A stretch of 64,000 nt of DNA from Elmis aenea. Lineage: Eukaryota; Arthropoda; Insecta; Coleoptera; Elmidae. Every line of letters begins with the position of its first letter. Position 1 is the first letter of the stretch. The translations under genes were made by a program, and so were the position numbers. Below are positions 1 to 12,000 of this stretch, piece by piece. Below the pieces are notes generated by a model. The model did no database searches. It had not been told where the DNA came from and saw nothing but the letters and a program-made list of their open reading frames with translations. The DNA lies in NCBI GenBank assembly GCA_947652605.1, contig OX393580.1:15520159-15584158 (forward strand), written 5' to 3'.

Positions 1-737
1 TTTAACAACAAAATGTTTTTTATAAAAGATGCATCGCTATCTTCTTTGCGCTTTATGGTATACTAGATTTTGTTTTGTTTTCTACAGTTTATTTGCTATG
101 GCAACCAACCTAGTTATTTAAAATAGAACACCCTGTATATTATTACATTTTTGGATTCCTCTTTAAATGTACTTTAAAAAATGTGGAAGGTCATTTAGGC
201 CTAAATTTAACCGTTTTCGAGTAATTAATTTTTGGTCGAAAATTTTGAGCAATGTAGCACTTTCAAAAATAGTAAATATTTAAGAAATGTGTGGTGACAA
301 CCGAAATTTATTCGTTTGGAAGTTATGCTTCCGATAACTTTTAGGCCTATATGACCTTTCACATTTTTTAAAGTACATTTAAAGAGGAATCAAAAAATGT
401 AATAATATACAGGGTGTTATATTTTAAATAACTAGGTTGGTTGCCATAGCAAATAAACCGTAGAAAACAAAACAAAATCGAGTATACCATAAAGCGCAAA
501 AAAGATAGCGATGCATACTTTATTAAAAACATTTTGTAGTTAAATCAATATTTTAGAAGATAAAAGCGGTATTTCATACATTTTTTTGTTAAAATTGACC
601 TTTTTTTATAAACTTTAAAGGTCTTTAACACGATAACCATCGAGTTTTAGACTATGGTTTAAATAACATTTTTTGCTTAAATTGGCTCAAGGAACATGCT
701 CCTTAAGTTTGGACGTTTGGTCATGCAACACCCTGTA
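1..737. mobile_element. Palindromic foldback element, cut by the left edge
   Basis: Bases 1-262 and about 303-544 are near-perfect reverse complements, so the region forms a large hairpin whose left end may lie outside the window. Copies of the shared terminal motif occur at 129-137 (CACCCTGTA), 408-416 (TACAGGGTG) and 729-737 (CACCCTGTA), which suggests two abutting or nested insertions. The stretch from 129 to about 300 has a diverged relative at 63153-63300 in the same order, so this is a repeat family. No coding capacity is seen. It lies in the intron before the exon at 786. Confidence 0.75.
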
Positions 738-785
738 TAATAACAACACTTGAAACAAATTTTGTGAGATTGTTTTTTATTGCAG

Positions 786-1009
786 CTATAAATTCTGCGG
801 TAAACAAAGAGTTTAGTCCCAGTGTTGCTCAAGCCCAGCCAGCAGCCGTTGCTGTTGCCGGTACTGGTGGAGTTGCAGCAGCTTCTCCTCGAGGCACTGC
901 GCTTGCAGGAAAACAAGGAATCGCAGTTTCTAGTCCACGAGCGTCTGCTGTTTCGGGACCAACTAAAGACAAAACAGGAGAACAAAACACGAAAGAAAAC
1001 AAACCATAA
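786..1009 (+). CDS. Terminal exon of a DUF4774-like Ala/Gly/Pro-rich protein (partial)
   Basis: This is the 3' end of a gene whose upstream exons lie left of the window. A pyrimidine-rich tract ending in TTGCAG gives an acceptor at 785/786, and the frame is open to TAA at 1007-1009. The residues repeat a pattern of the type AVAGTGGVAAASPRGTA, then LAGKQGIAVSSPRASA, that is, alternating hydrophobic/Gly blocks spaced by SPR. It ends in a charged Lys/Glu tail. The pattern resembles the low-complexity DUF4774 repeats of secreted arthropod proteins of unknown function. That name is from pattern memory; the exon and stop are seen directly. An apparent upstream Met at 764 lies in intron sequence before the acceptor. 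An AATAAA at 1252-1257 fits as its polyadenylation signal. Confidence 0.6.
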
Positions 1010-1320
1010 CTTTTAAAACAAATTAGTAAATGTGATAATATTTCAGTTATTTCCATTAAACATACTCTAGTGGTTAAGTTAAGGAATCGTCTCACTCATA
1101 TTTTCATTTTAAACTGTTCCACGCATCATTTATAATGCAATTTATTTAAATAGTTCTAATAATATACGTTTTGTAGCCTTAATTGGTATTATTATTATTA
1201 TTACGACATTGTTTTGGAACTAATTTCCAGTTTTCATTATAATTGCCAAATAATAAAAGTCCATTGATGTAGCATTTCAAAAACGCTTATAGGCGATATC
1301 TTACATAATATTCACAAATA
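1010..1320 (+). other. Probable 3'UTR and intergenic spacer, with polyA signal
   Basis: AT-rich non-coding DNA after the stop at 1009. AATAAA at 1252-1257 is a plausible polyadenylation signal for the preceding exon. The stretch ends at the TA target site (1319-1320) of the mariner element. Nothing else is recognised. Confidence 0.5.
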
Positions 1321-2607
1321 TTAGGTAGGAGCAAAATAATTTTCGTTTTTTTTTAGTCATCTTGGAAGCTAAGAAGCTATACATACAATTGATAAAAGTT
1401 TAGCAAGTCATATTTCAAATTAAAAAGCGCATCTCCTAGTTTCGTTAATGAGTCAGTTCGTTTAATTGCTTGTGGTTTTAAGTTCTTTAAATGTCCGAAA
1501 CAAATGTTGAGATTTTTGTAATGTTACGTCACTACTAAAAATTGGGGCGAAGCGTCGCAGATGCCGCACGAACTATACGTGATGTGGTAGGTCAGGATAC
1601 AATATCTAATCGTACTGCACAAAATTATTTGGTATATAAAATTCAAAAACAGCGATATTAGCTATCAAAAGCAACCTCGTTCTGGGCGGCCCTCCATGGT
1701 AGACCAGCGGGCCCTACTTCAAGCCGTCGAGAGATCGCCAGTCACAACTACAAAAAATTTATCGCACGAACTTGGGCCTTCGCGATGGTCAATAGGTCGC
1801 CATAACCTAACCTACATAAGCTAGGTAAATCCAAAATACGCTGTAGAGAAATACCTTATGATTTTTTACCGGAACAAGCAAAACGTCGGGTCAGTGTATG
1901 TAGAGAACTACTCAGCAACCCCCGAGACCATCGGTTCTTTCGCCGGATAGGGACCTGCGACGAATAGTGGATCTACCTTCGTAATCCCAGTAGATCAAAC
2001 CAGTGGTTAAGTAGAGGCCAACGGGGAGAACCTGTGGTAAAGCGTCAAAGATTCGAAACAAAGATTATACTTTGCGTCTGGTGGAATGACGAAGGTGTGG
2101 TTTACCTTGAGTTGGTTCCCGATGGTCGAGCGATCACCGCGGAACTCTACTGCAAGCAGCTTGATCGCGTGTACGCATCCTTACAACAAAAATATCCTGC
2201 TTTGGTCAACCGACGACGAGTGCTGTTACAGCAAGACAACACAAGACCGCATACGGTCCAAATGACTCTCCGGAAACTGGAGGACCTTGATGGGATAAAA
2301 GCGCTACCACACCCTGCATATAGTCCCAACCTAGCACCATCGGATTACCACATGTTCCGATCAATGGCTCATTTCCTGACTGGGCGGGACTTTGCTAATG
2401 TTCAGGTAGTAGAAGAAGGGTGTCGCGAGTTCTTCGACTTCAAGTCCCAAGAATGGTTCCGGAAGGGAATTGAAAACCTGGCGAAAAAATTGATTAAGAC
2501 CATCCAATATAATGGACTATATCTTGATTTTTGATTTAATTCAGTTTGTTAAGAATATTAAAATAAATATAATGTTAAAAAACGAAAATACTTTTGCTCC
2601 TACCTAA
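1321..2607 (+). mobile_element. Mariner-like DNA transposon, TA target duplication
   Basis: Terminal inverted repeats start TTAGGTAGGAGCAAAA at 1321 and end with the reverse complement TTTTGCTCCTACCTAA at 2607. TA dinucleotides flank both sides (1319-1320 and 2608-2609), as expected for Tc1/mariner insertion. The length, about 1.29 kb, is that of a complete mariner. The only gene inside is a broken transposase, so the copy is non-autonomous. Confidence 0.93.
1491..2534 (+). pseudogene. Mariner transposase pseudogene
   Basis: Translation from the ATG at 1491 resembles mariner transposases, but stops and frame changes interrupt the N-terminal helix-turn-helix half. The last 166 codons (2034-2531) remain open. 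The catalytic core is visible: the first Asp lies in a TCDE motif near 1958, directly followed by a stop codon. The second is in QQDNTRPH (about 2236) and the third in YSPNLAPSDYH (about 2340). I count 35 residues between the second and third acidic residues, where classic mariners have 34 (DD34D). The end-to-end similarity and intact termini say a full element decayed in place. Confidence 0.9.
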
Positions 2608-3091
2608 TAACATTTCAAAAAAAATTGTTTCCACAACATTTAGACGTTAAAAAAATAAAGCTGTTTATAATTTGAGTATCACTTTAAAAAAATTCTTTCG
2701 GGCATTCAAATTTTATCATTCCTGGTAGATAAAAAAATAGTTCCTCCAAATGCGTTTTACAGGTTTCGTTGTAAAGATAATGTTCAAACGTTCACTTACA
2801 TTTCGATATAAGTTCATTTTATATCTATGGTGATGCGCCTGATTGAACACAACAATATTATTTTTTATAAGTTTATCTGATTTAATACTACTAAGACATA
2901 TTTTAAAACAATTTATTCTGATAAGATATTTGTCACAGTAATAGATTAATGATTTGAACATTCATGATAACATATGATAAAAACTGATAATATGTTCAAT
3001 ATGATACGAAATGTACATTTTTGGGCAATAAATTGAGGTGATCTGTGTTTGGTGATTAATAATGGTGAAAATACACAAATATTAATAAACT
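2608..3091. other. Upstream region of the myosin VII gene
   Basis: AT-rich sequence between the mariner and the myosin start codon. It should contain the promoter and 5'UTR, but I see no convincing core promoter element. No coding region is supported. Confidence 0.4.
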
Positions 3092-6000
3092 ATGGATCAA
3101 ATTAGTACATTAACAGTGGTAAGTCATCTGTTAAACATTAAAAAAAGCTAGTAAATTAAAAAAGTACTCCAAAATACAATATAAATAAACTATACATATT
3201 CTGATTAGGGTGACCACGTTTGGATTAAGCCAGTATCAAATGGAGAATTTGATGTACCAACTGGCGGAAAGATAATAACCGTGGATACGAAAAGAATTCG
3301 TCTAAAAGATGACGATGGCAATGAAGTGTTTATCAGTCACCAACAGATGCTAAAAACTATGCATGTCACATCTATTGATGGTGTCGAAGATATGATTGGT
3401 TTGGGCGATTTACAAGAATATGCAATATTACGGAATTTGCATACGAGATACAAAAAAAAGTTAATATATGTAAGTTAATAAATATAAATGTATACGTCTA
3501 AAAACTGTTTTTCGTTTAAGACTTACACTGGAGCAATGTTGATAGCAATTAATCCGTATGAAATTTTACCCATTTATACAAATGCTTTAATCAAAGAATA
3601 CAGAGATCGCAAAATAGGGGATTTACCACCTCATATATTTGCTGTAGGAGATAGCAGCTACAACAACATGAAATCGACCCACAAAGATCAGTGTATTGTT
3701 ATCAGGTAAGTTTATTATAACCTTATCTTCCTCGATACATACAATAGAAATTATTCAATTAACGTAATCATATTTCTTAGCAGCTGATTACTTATTACAT
3801 TAAAAAAATTTAATAACATTTAAATAAATTACACATCGATAATATTAGCCACTACACTTCAGTCTTAAATAAATTACACAGGCCAGCGATTAAAAAAAAA
3901 AACTTTTTTGACGGTTCTGCCTGATTTTTATGTTTTTGGGTGTACTGAGTCCAAAAATAATAATGAAAAAGTCGTATCACCCACCATTTTTTCAAATTTG
4001 AATATGTATACGGAATGTGAGAAATTCATTTTTTTATCTAATGTCGGTGCATTTTAATACAGGATGATTCGTAAGTCTCCTTCATATGGACTGCCAACCT
4101 AATTTCATTTAGATTTACTGTATGTTTTGATATACAGGGTGATTGATTGAGACTGGGACTCAAAAATATATGAAGAATGAAAAAGGGTATGGATCTGAAA
4201 TTTTGGTTATAATCAAAATGGCATCTGATCTGTTTATTGAAAATAATTTCAATATGGCGACACTTCCGTAAATACCGGAAGTTGACGTCTACTTTCTTAT
4301 TTCAAATACAATGATCTATTTTTTATTGCGTATTTGGATTTAAAACGTTATTTTAGAGGGACTTGCATTGGCATTCTCTATACCTAAGTGCAGTCGCTTT
4401 TTAGATTTTTGGACTTTTTTGAATTTTTTTTTATTTTCATCGTGATGCTTAATATTATAAAACGCCACCATTTTTTGAAGAAAAAACGCTTAAATCTAGA
4501 CTATGCTTAGAAGAAACCTTGGAGTACATCCTGGAATTTTTGCAATCGATGCATTACTTACAGGGTGTCCAAAATTTAATTTTCTTTTAATACAACTTCA
4601 GACCACTAACACTCGTTTTTTTCAAATACAATGCCCAAACTTTTTTTTCATTTTCTAATGCAAAATTACATTCTGCATCAATCTGTATTAGCATTTCCTA
4701 TACCTATCTGCAAAAATTTTCGAGTTATTTAGAATTTTTGATAAACTTAAGAGAAATTGCAACATTTTTAAATAGTAAGCCTTGGAAATGATAACAAAGG
4801 CCAATATTAATAACTGTCAACCACTTTTATGGCGTTTGTCTGAAGTATCTATGAAAATGGAAAATCAAGAGTATTCAAACACGGATATTTTGTACTTATT
4901 TTACATTCATGAAGAATGTCACAAGATTATCGAAAGAACTTGTCGTGTGTGTAGTGAGAGGTATTCTCATTTGACTGTAATGACCAGACAGAAATTTCAG
5001 TGGTAGAATCAATTTTTTTGCAATTTAGAAGAGTGAAATTTGCTAGTATTCGACCTAAGCTTGTGACAAATAATAAAACTAACGAAGTTAACATCCTGGG
5101 ATATTTTAATGACCATCCTCAGCGGTCAATTCGATTGGCAGTGCAAGACTCAGGTTTAACATACTTTGCTGTACAAGCTACATTAAAAACAGTTATTAAT
5201 ATTGGCATTTGTTGTCATTTCCAAGGCTTACTATTTAGAAATGTTGCAATTTCTCTTGTTTATCAAAAATTCTAAATAACTCGAAAATTTTTGCAGATAG
5301 GTATAGGAAATGCTAATACAGATTGATGCAGAATGTAATTTTGCATTAGAAAATGAAAAAAAAGTTTGGGCATTGTATTTGAAAAAAACGAGTGTTAGTG
5401 GTCTGAAGTTGTATTAAAAGAAAATTAAATTTTGGACACCCTGTAAGTAATGCATCGATTGCAAAAATTCCAGGATGTACTCCAAGGTTTCTTCTAAGCA
5501 TGGTCTAAATTTAAGCGTTTTTTCTATAAAAAGCGGCGTTAGATAATATTAAGCATCACGATGAAAATCAAAAGATTTTCAAAAAGTCCGAAAATCTAAA
5601 AAACGACTGCACTTAGGTATAGAGAATGCCAATACAAGTCCCTCTAAAATAACGTTTTTAATCCAAATACGCAATAAAAAATAGATCATTGTATTTAAAA
5701 TAAGAAAGTAGACGTCAACTTCCGGTATTTCCGGAAGTGTCGCCATATTGAAAATATTTTCAATAAACAGATCAGATGCCATTATGGTCATAGCCAAAAT
5801 TTCAGATCCATACCCTTTTTCATTCTTCATATATTTTTGAGTCCCAGTCTCAATCAATCACCCTGTATATCAAAACGTACAGTAAATCTAAATGAAATTA
5901 GGTTGGCAGTCCATATGAAGGAGACTTACGAATCACCCTGTATTAAAATGCACAGATATTAGATTAAAAAAATGGATTTCTCAATGAAAATCTCGACATT

Positions 6001-9000
6001 ATTTTAAAGAAAATTAACTATCTTGCTCACGATTGGATGATATGTGGAGATTTGAAAGTTGTTTGCATGCTCCTTGGCCAACAAAAAGCATTTACTAAAT
6101 TTCCATGTTTTATATGTGAGTGGGACAGCAGAGCAACGGATCGACCTGGTCCACAAAACATTGACCTGTAAAAAAAACACCTGGAGAAGAGAACATTTTG
6201 TAAAAAACTTTAATAGATCCAAAAAAAAAAGTTCTTCTACCACCTCTTCACAATAAATTAGTTTTAATGAAACAATTTGTAAAAGCCTTGCCTCAAGATG
6301 GTGAATGTTTTAAGTATTTATGTGAAAAGGTTCCTCATTTATCAGAAGCCATACTGAAAGAAGGGGTTTTCGTTGGGCCTGAAATTCGTAGAATGATGTT
6401 CGATTCCAAATTTAAAACAAAAATGGCTTCAAAGGAAAAGGAGGCTTGGATATCATTTGAGCAAGTTGTGACTAAGTTTTTGGGAAATGTTAAAGACCCA
6501 AACTATGTGCTTATGGTAGCTTATATGATATACAAGTACAAAAATCTGGGATGTTTGATGAGCCTTAAAGTCCACTTCTTACACAACCATCTTGACTTTT
6601 TCCCTGACAACTTGGGTGATGTGAGTGAAGAGCAGGGGGGGTGGTTTCACCAGGACATCAAAGTGATGGAGAAACGTTAACAGGCACGCTGCAATGTCAA
6701 CATGATGGGTGATAGATAACTGCTGGTCACTTCACCGAGAACAACAAAATGAATCACATCGGAGAAAAAGCTACATAAGAAGCTTCAAAGAGAAGAGAGA
6801 AACGAAATACAAAAAAATAAACACTTAAAATATATGTATTGAAGTGGTATATTCCCTTCTACCCGTAGGTGTAGGGATGTGTGCATTATCTATGTATTAT
6901 AAATTATAACTACATGAATTTGCGCCATTGTTTTTTGTTCTGTGCCATTTCTTTCGCTTCGCGCCATGATATTCCTTTCCAAGATTTTTGATACCACCTT
7001 TTCCCATGTTTCTCTCGGTCTTCCTCTTTTCCTCCTTGTTTTTTCTTCCCACACTCTCTTTACCTGTCTTCTTGTGTCCATCCTCTGTAGATGTCGCCAC
7101 CAACTCAGTTGTCTAGTTTCTATGAATTCCAAGATAGATTCTACTTCTAATTCATTTCTAATCTGTTCATTTCTTATTCTGTCCGTTCTTGTTACACCTC
7201 TTACTCTTCTTAAAAATTTCATTTCGGCCGCTTGGATTTTACTTTTTTGGCTTGATGTTAGTGTCCATGACTCGCACCCAAAAGTCAAAATCGGTCCGTA
7301 TATTGTACGGTATACATTCATTTTAGTCTTTTTTGAGATTTCTTTTTTATTAATGAAGGTTTTGTCGATAGCATAATAGGTTTTCATTGCTTTTTCTATT
7401 CTCTTGTTAATTTCAACTCTTGTAGTCGTGTATTTTCGATTACTACTCCTAGGTAGTCAAAATGTTGTAGTTTCTATTTTTTCTACTTCAATTTCTATGT
7501 TTATGTTCTCGTTTCCTTCGTTTGTCGTCATCACTTTTGTTTTCTTGTGATTTATTTTCATTCCATTTTCTTCTAATGCTTTTTTCCAATTTCTATATTA
7601 GTTTTAAGATCCCTTACATTCTCTGCCATAATGACTACATCGTCTGCGAACGCACTCTGCTATTTCGACCTTCTGTAAATTGTTATAGCCTACGAATAAA
7701 CTTTTAACTTTTTGTCTGCATTTCTTAATTATCTTGTCCATAAATATTGTTAACAATATTGGGCTCATTCCTCCCCCTTGTCTTAATCCATCTTCTGTAT
7801 TGAAAAAGTCTGATTTCATGTTTTTCGTTACCACGTGATTTATTGTCTTCTTATACAAGAATCTGATATTTCTTATTAGTTTATTGTCTACCTTTCTTTC
7901 CTCAAGGATCTCCCAAACTTTTTGTCTAGACACTTTATCGAATGCTTTTTTTTAGATCTATAAATGCGAAGTATGCTTTTTCTCTTTTTCGTTGTGTTTT
8001 GGTTATAAGCTGTTTAATTGTGAATATGTGATCCTGAACACTACTACCTTTTCTAAATCCACTTTGTGATTCTGTTAATGTCTTATCTAATATTTTTGTT
8101 AGTTTCTGTGCTAGTATTTGTTCGTACAATTTTAGTACTGTGCTGAAAGGTATTATGCCCCTGTAATTATTGCAATCTTTGTTGTCCCCCTTCTTAAATA
8201 TAGGCAATATCATAGTTAAGTTAAATAAAATCTGTAATTAAACAAAAGTCCAGCATCAGCAAAGTTTTTTTATTTTTTTATATAGCCTATTTGCCCCATT
8301 ATTAAATACAATCGAGGTCATATTGTGAGAGAACTGTAGATGATACAAAAAAAAAACGATGCCAGATAGGGTTTCAGCACTCAAAAATACATAAGGTTCA
8401 GCTGTATTTGTTTAAAAAGTGTTCACAACATATTTTTTTGTCGGCCTGTGTTATCTGGAAGATTACTGTCTTCAGTCAAAGCAAGTCTGATTTTTAAAAA
8501 ATCGATAATTTATTTTGTTTTTCATGTTTTAGTGGTGAAAGTGGTGCAGGAAAAACCGAGAGCACCAAATTGATTTTACAATATTTGGCTGCCATTAGTG
8601 GTAAGCATTCTTGGATAGAACAACAGATTTTAGAAGCTAATCCGATCATGGAAGCATTTGGAAATGCTAAAACAGTTCGAAATGATAACTCATCCCGTTT
8701 TGGAAAATATATAGACATTCATTTTAATAAGACAGGTTCAATCGAAGGCGCAAAAATAGACCAGTATCTTTTGGAAAAGAGTCGAATCGTTTCACAGAAC
8801 GAAGGAGAAAGAAATTACCACATATTTTATAGTATGTTGGCTGGGTTGTCGAAGGAAGAAAAAAAACGACTTGATCTTGGTGATGCTTCAGAATACACCT
8901 ATTTAAATGGTGGCAAAACACTGACATGTACAGGACGTGACGAAGTTTCAGAATTTGCCGACATTAGGGGTGCTTTGAAAGTTTTAAATTTTACAGAAAA

Positions 9001-12000
9001 AGAAGCGTGGGATATATTCCAATTGCTCGCTACAATTTTGCACTTGGGGAATTTGAAATTCAAAAGTACTACTGTCGCAAACATGGATGCTTCCGAAATC
9101 GTGGACGGAAACGGGATAAACAAAATTTCAGCGCTACTGGGCACCCACAAAATTGATTTATCAGAAGCATTGACAAGGAAGACAATTTTCGCTCACGGTG
9201 AAAAAGTCGTTTCAAATTTAGATAAGGTTCACGCTTTGGAATCACGCGATGCGTTTGTTAAAGGTATTTACGGTAAAATGTTTGTGATGCTTGTCGAGAA
9301 AATTAACGTCGCCATTTATCAACCTAAAACATCGGCAAAAATTTCAATCGGCGTTTTGGACATCTTCGGTTTTGAAAATTTCAACGTCAACAGTTTCGAG
9401 CAACTCTGCATTAATTACGCCAACGAGAATTTGCAACAGTTCTTTGTGCATCACATATTTAAAGTCGAGCAAGATTATTACACCAAAGAAGGGATTAACT
9501 GGAAACACATTACTTTTACAGACAATCAAGACATTCTAGATATGATTGGCATGAAACCGATGAACATTATGTCATTAGTAGACGAGGAAGCGAAATTTCC
9601 AAAAGGCACCGATTTGACCATGCTAAGCAAACTACATGGGCAGCATGCCGGGAAAGTGTTATATTCCAAACCGAAATCGGACCTGGTGCCCGCTTTTGGT
9701 ATTCAACATTTTGCTGGCTCAGTTTTATATGACGTAGCCGGTAAATTATTTATTATACAGGGTGGTCCACTTCTTTGTAGCAGGACTTTAACAGTTAATA
9801 CAAAAACTTGTTTTAAAGCGAATATTCCATACCAACATAAGTCCATGAACGCTTCGTTTTTAAGATACAGAGTGTTGAAATTTTCCAAAAATTATCGATA
9901 ACGTTTAACCGTTTCTCAACCAGTAAATATATTTAAACCAAAATTGGTATACAGCACCACCTTACAAGTTACCACATTCGGTGAGAATTTCAGGCCTCAC
10001 AAGAAACCAGTGGCGGAGTTGTGGGGGTTCACTTCCAATGATTTTATAAAAAAAACTAGTACGGCCCTGTTCAAAATCAAACTTAAACTGATTTTTGCGT
10101 AGAACATTTTATTTTAAACAAAACGTGTCTCTTGACTTTTCTTCGTATCTGCCACCGTTTGGCGCGAAATTTGATTTATTTTACTATTTTCGCGAAAAAT
10201 TTGTTCATAAGTTCGATTTAAAAATATCGCTAATATTCGAAATAAAGAAGTAATTACCGATTTTTGAAGTTTTTAATAACAGAACATACTAATAGCGAGG
10301 GAACCAGTTCCTCTAAATTGACGATTAATGAGCATTTACTCTGCAATTTTCTGCTTTTTGCGATAATTTTAGATCAAACTTATGAGCAAATTTTTCGCGA
10401 AAATTGTAAAATAAATTAAATTTCGCGCCAAACGGCGGCAGATACGAAGAAAAGTCAAAAGACACTTTTTGTTTAAAATAAAATGCTCTACCGAAAACTC
10501 AGTTCGAATTTGATTTTGAACAGGACCGTACTAGTTTTTTATACAATTTATTGAAACTGAGCCTCCACAACTCCGCCACTGGTTGCTTGTAGGGCTTGAA
10601 ATTCTCACCGAATGTATCTGTAAGGTGGTGCTGTATACCAAATTTGGTTTAGATATATCTACTGGTTAGAAAAGGGTTAAAGATTATCGGCATTTTTTCG
10701 AAAATTTCAACACCCTGTACCTTTAAAATGAAGCGTTTTTGGACCCATGTTGAATTGTTGATATGGGATATTTGTTTTAAAATAAGTTTTTGTATCGACT
10801 GTTAAAGTCCTGCTACAAAAAAGTGGACCACCCTGTATTAAACGAAACATCTTTTATTTATACCGATACTTTTTAGGATTTTTAGAAAAGAACCGGGACA
10901 CATTTAATCAAGATTTAAAACAGCTGATTCAAAGTAGCAGTAACGATTTTCTTAAGAAATTATTTGAAGCAGATTTCAAACAAGAAAGTGGTGGTAAACG
11001 GTCAACTCTTTGCTATCAGTTTCGAACTTCTTTAGAAGTACTCATGAGAACATTGAACTTGTGCCATCCCTTTTTCATAAGATGTCTCAAACCGAATGAT
11101 ACCAAAGCGCCACAGGTAAAATTTCTACATGATTTTCAATTTTTTTGTAAAAATACATTCCTACCACGTATTTTAGAAATTCGACAGAGCACTTTGTTGC
11201 CGCCAGCTACGTTATTCCGGCATGATGGAAACGGCTCGCATTCGTCAAGCTGGTTATCCGATAAGATACACGTATCACGAGTTTGTTGATCGATTTAGGC
11301 ATTTGGGATCTAAAATTCCACCGGCTCGCAAGGCGGATTGTAAAGAAGCGACCAAAAAAATTTGTCAAGCTTCATTAAAAAATAAAGAAGATTACCAATT
11401 TGGACATACAAAACTATTTTTAAAAGAGTCGGACAACGAATATTTAGAAAAAGAACGTAGCAGAGTGTTGGCTAAATATATTTTGGTTCTTCAGAGGGCC
11501 ATCAGAGGATGGATACACAGACGAAGATTCCTAAGATTAAGAGCTGCTGCGCTTGTGGTGCAGAAGTATTGGCGAGCCCGAGGTTATCGTTCTCGATACC
11601 TTACAATACGTAACGGCTATCGAAGGCTACAATCGGTCATACTAAGCCGACAGTTGGTTTATTCATATAATAGGTCACAGACAGTAGTGTCCAAGCTACA
11701 GCCCCTTTGCAAGGGGTATGTGATACGCCAGAAGGGTCAGTGGGGAAAAATTTATACTATCGTTAAATTAAAAAACAAAGAAGAAATCGACTTCAAGAAA
11801 GCTGGTGACAGAAATTATAAATACACCGCAGAAACTAACATGCAAAGGCGATTGGCTGAACTTAATAAACAATACGTTGTGAAGCAACAGCAAGTTCGAG
11901 AGGAGGATAATGTTAATACTGACGAAATTGTTGGTAATCTTTTTACATTTTTAGAGACCGGATCAACAACATCCTCAAATGATATTCGCGAGAGTCAAGA

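Noticed and set aside
829..1095. Antisense frame opposite the DUF4774-like exon
   Set aside because: Mirror of a composition-biased coding exon; no splice or family support.
4141..5857. Several small frames repeated on both strands of the foldback
   Set aside because: Products of the palindrome: the same arm read forward and backward. Only the central segment has protein-like similarity.
6942..7376. Plus-strand hydrophobic frame of 144 codons
   Set aside because: It is the antisense of the LINE C-terminal coding region at 6890-7387.
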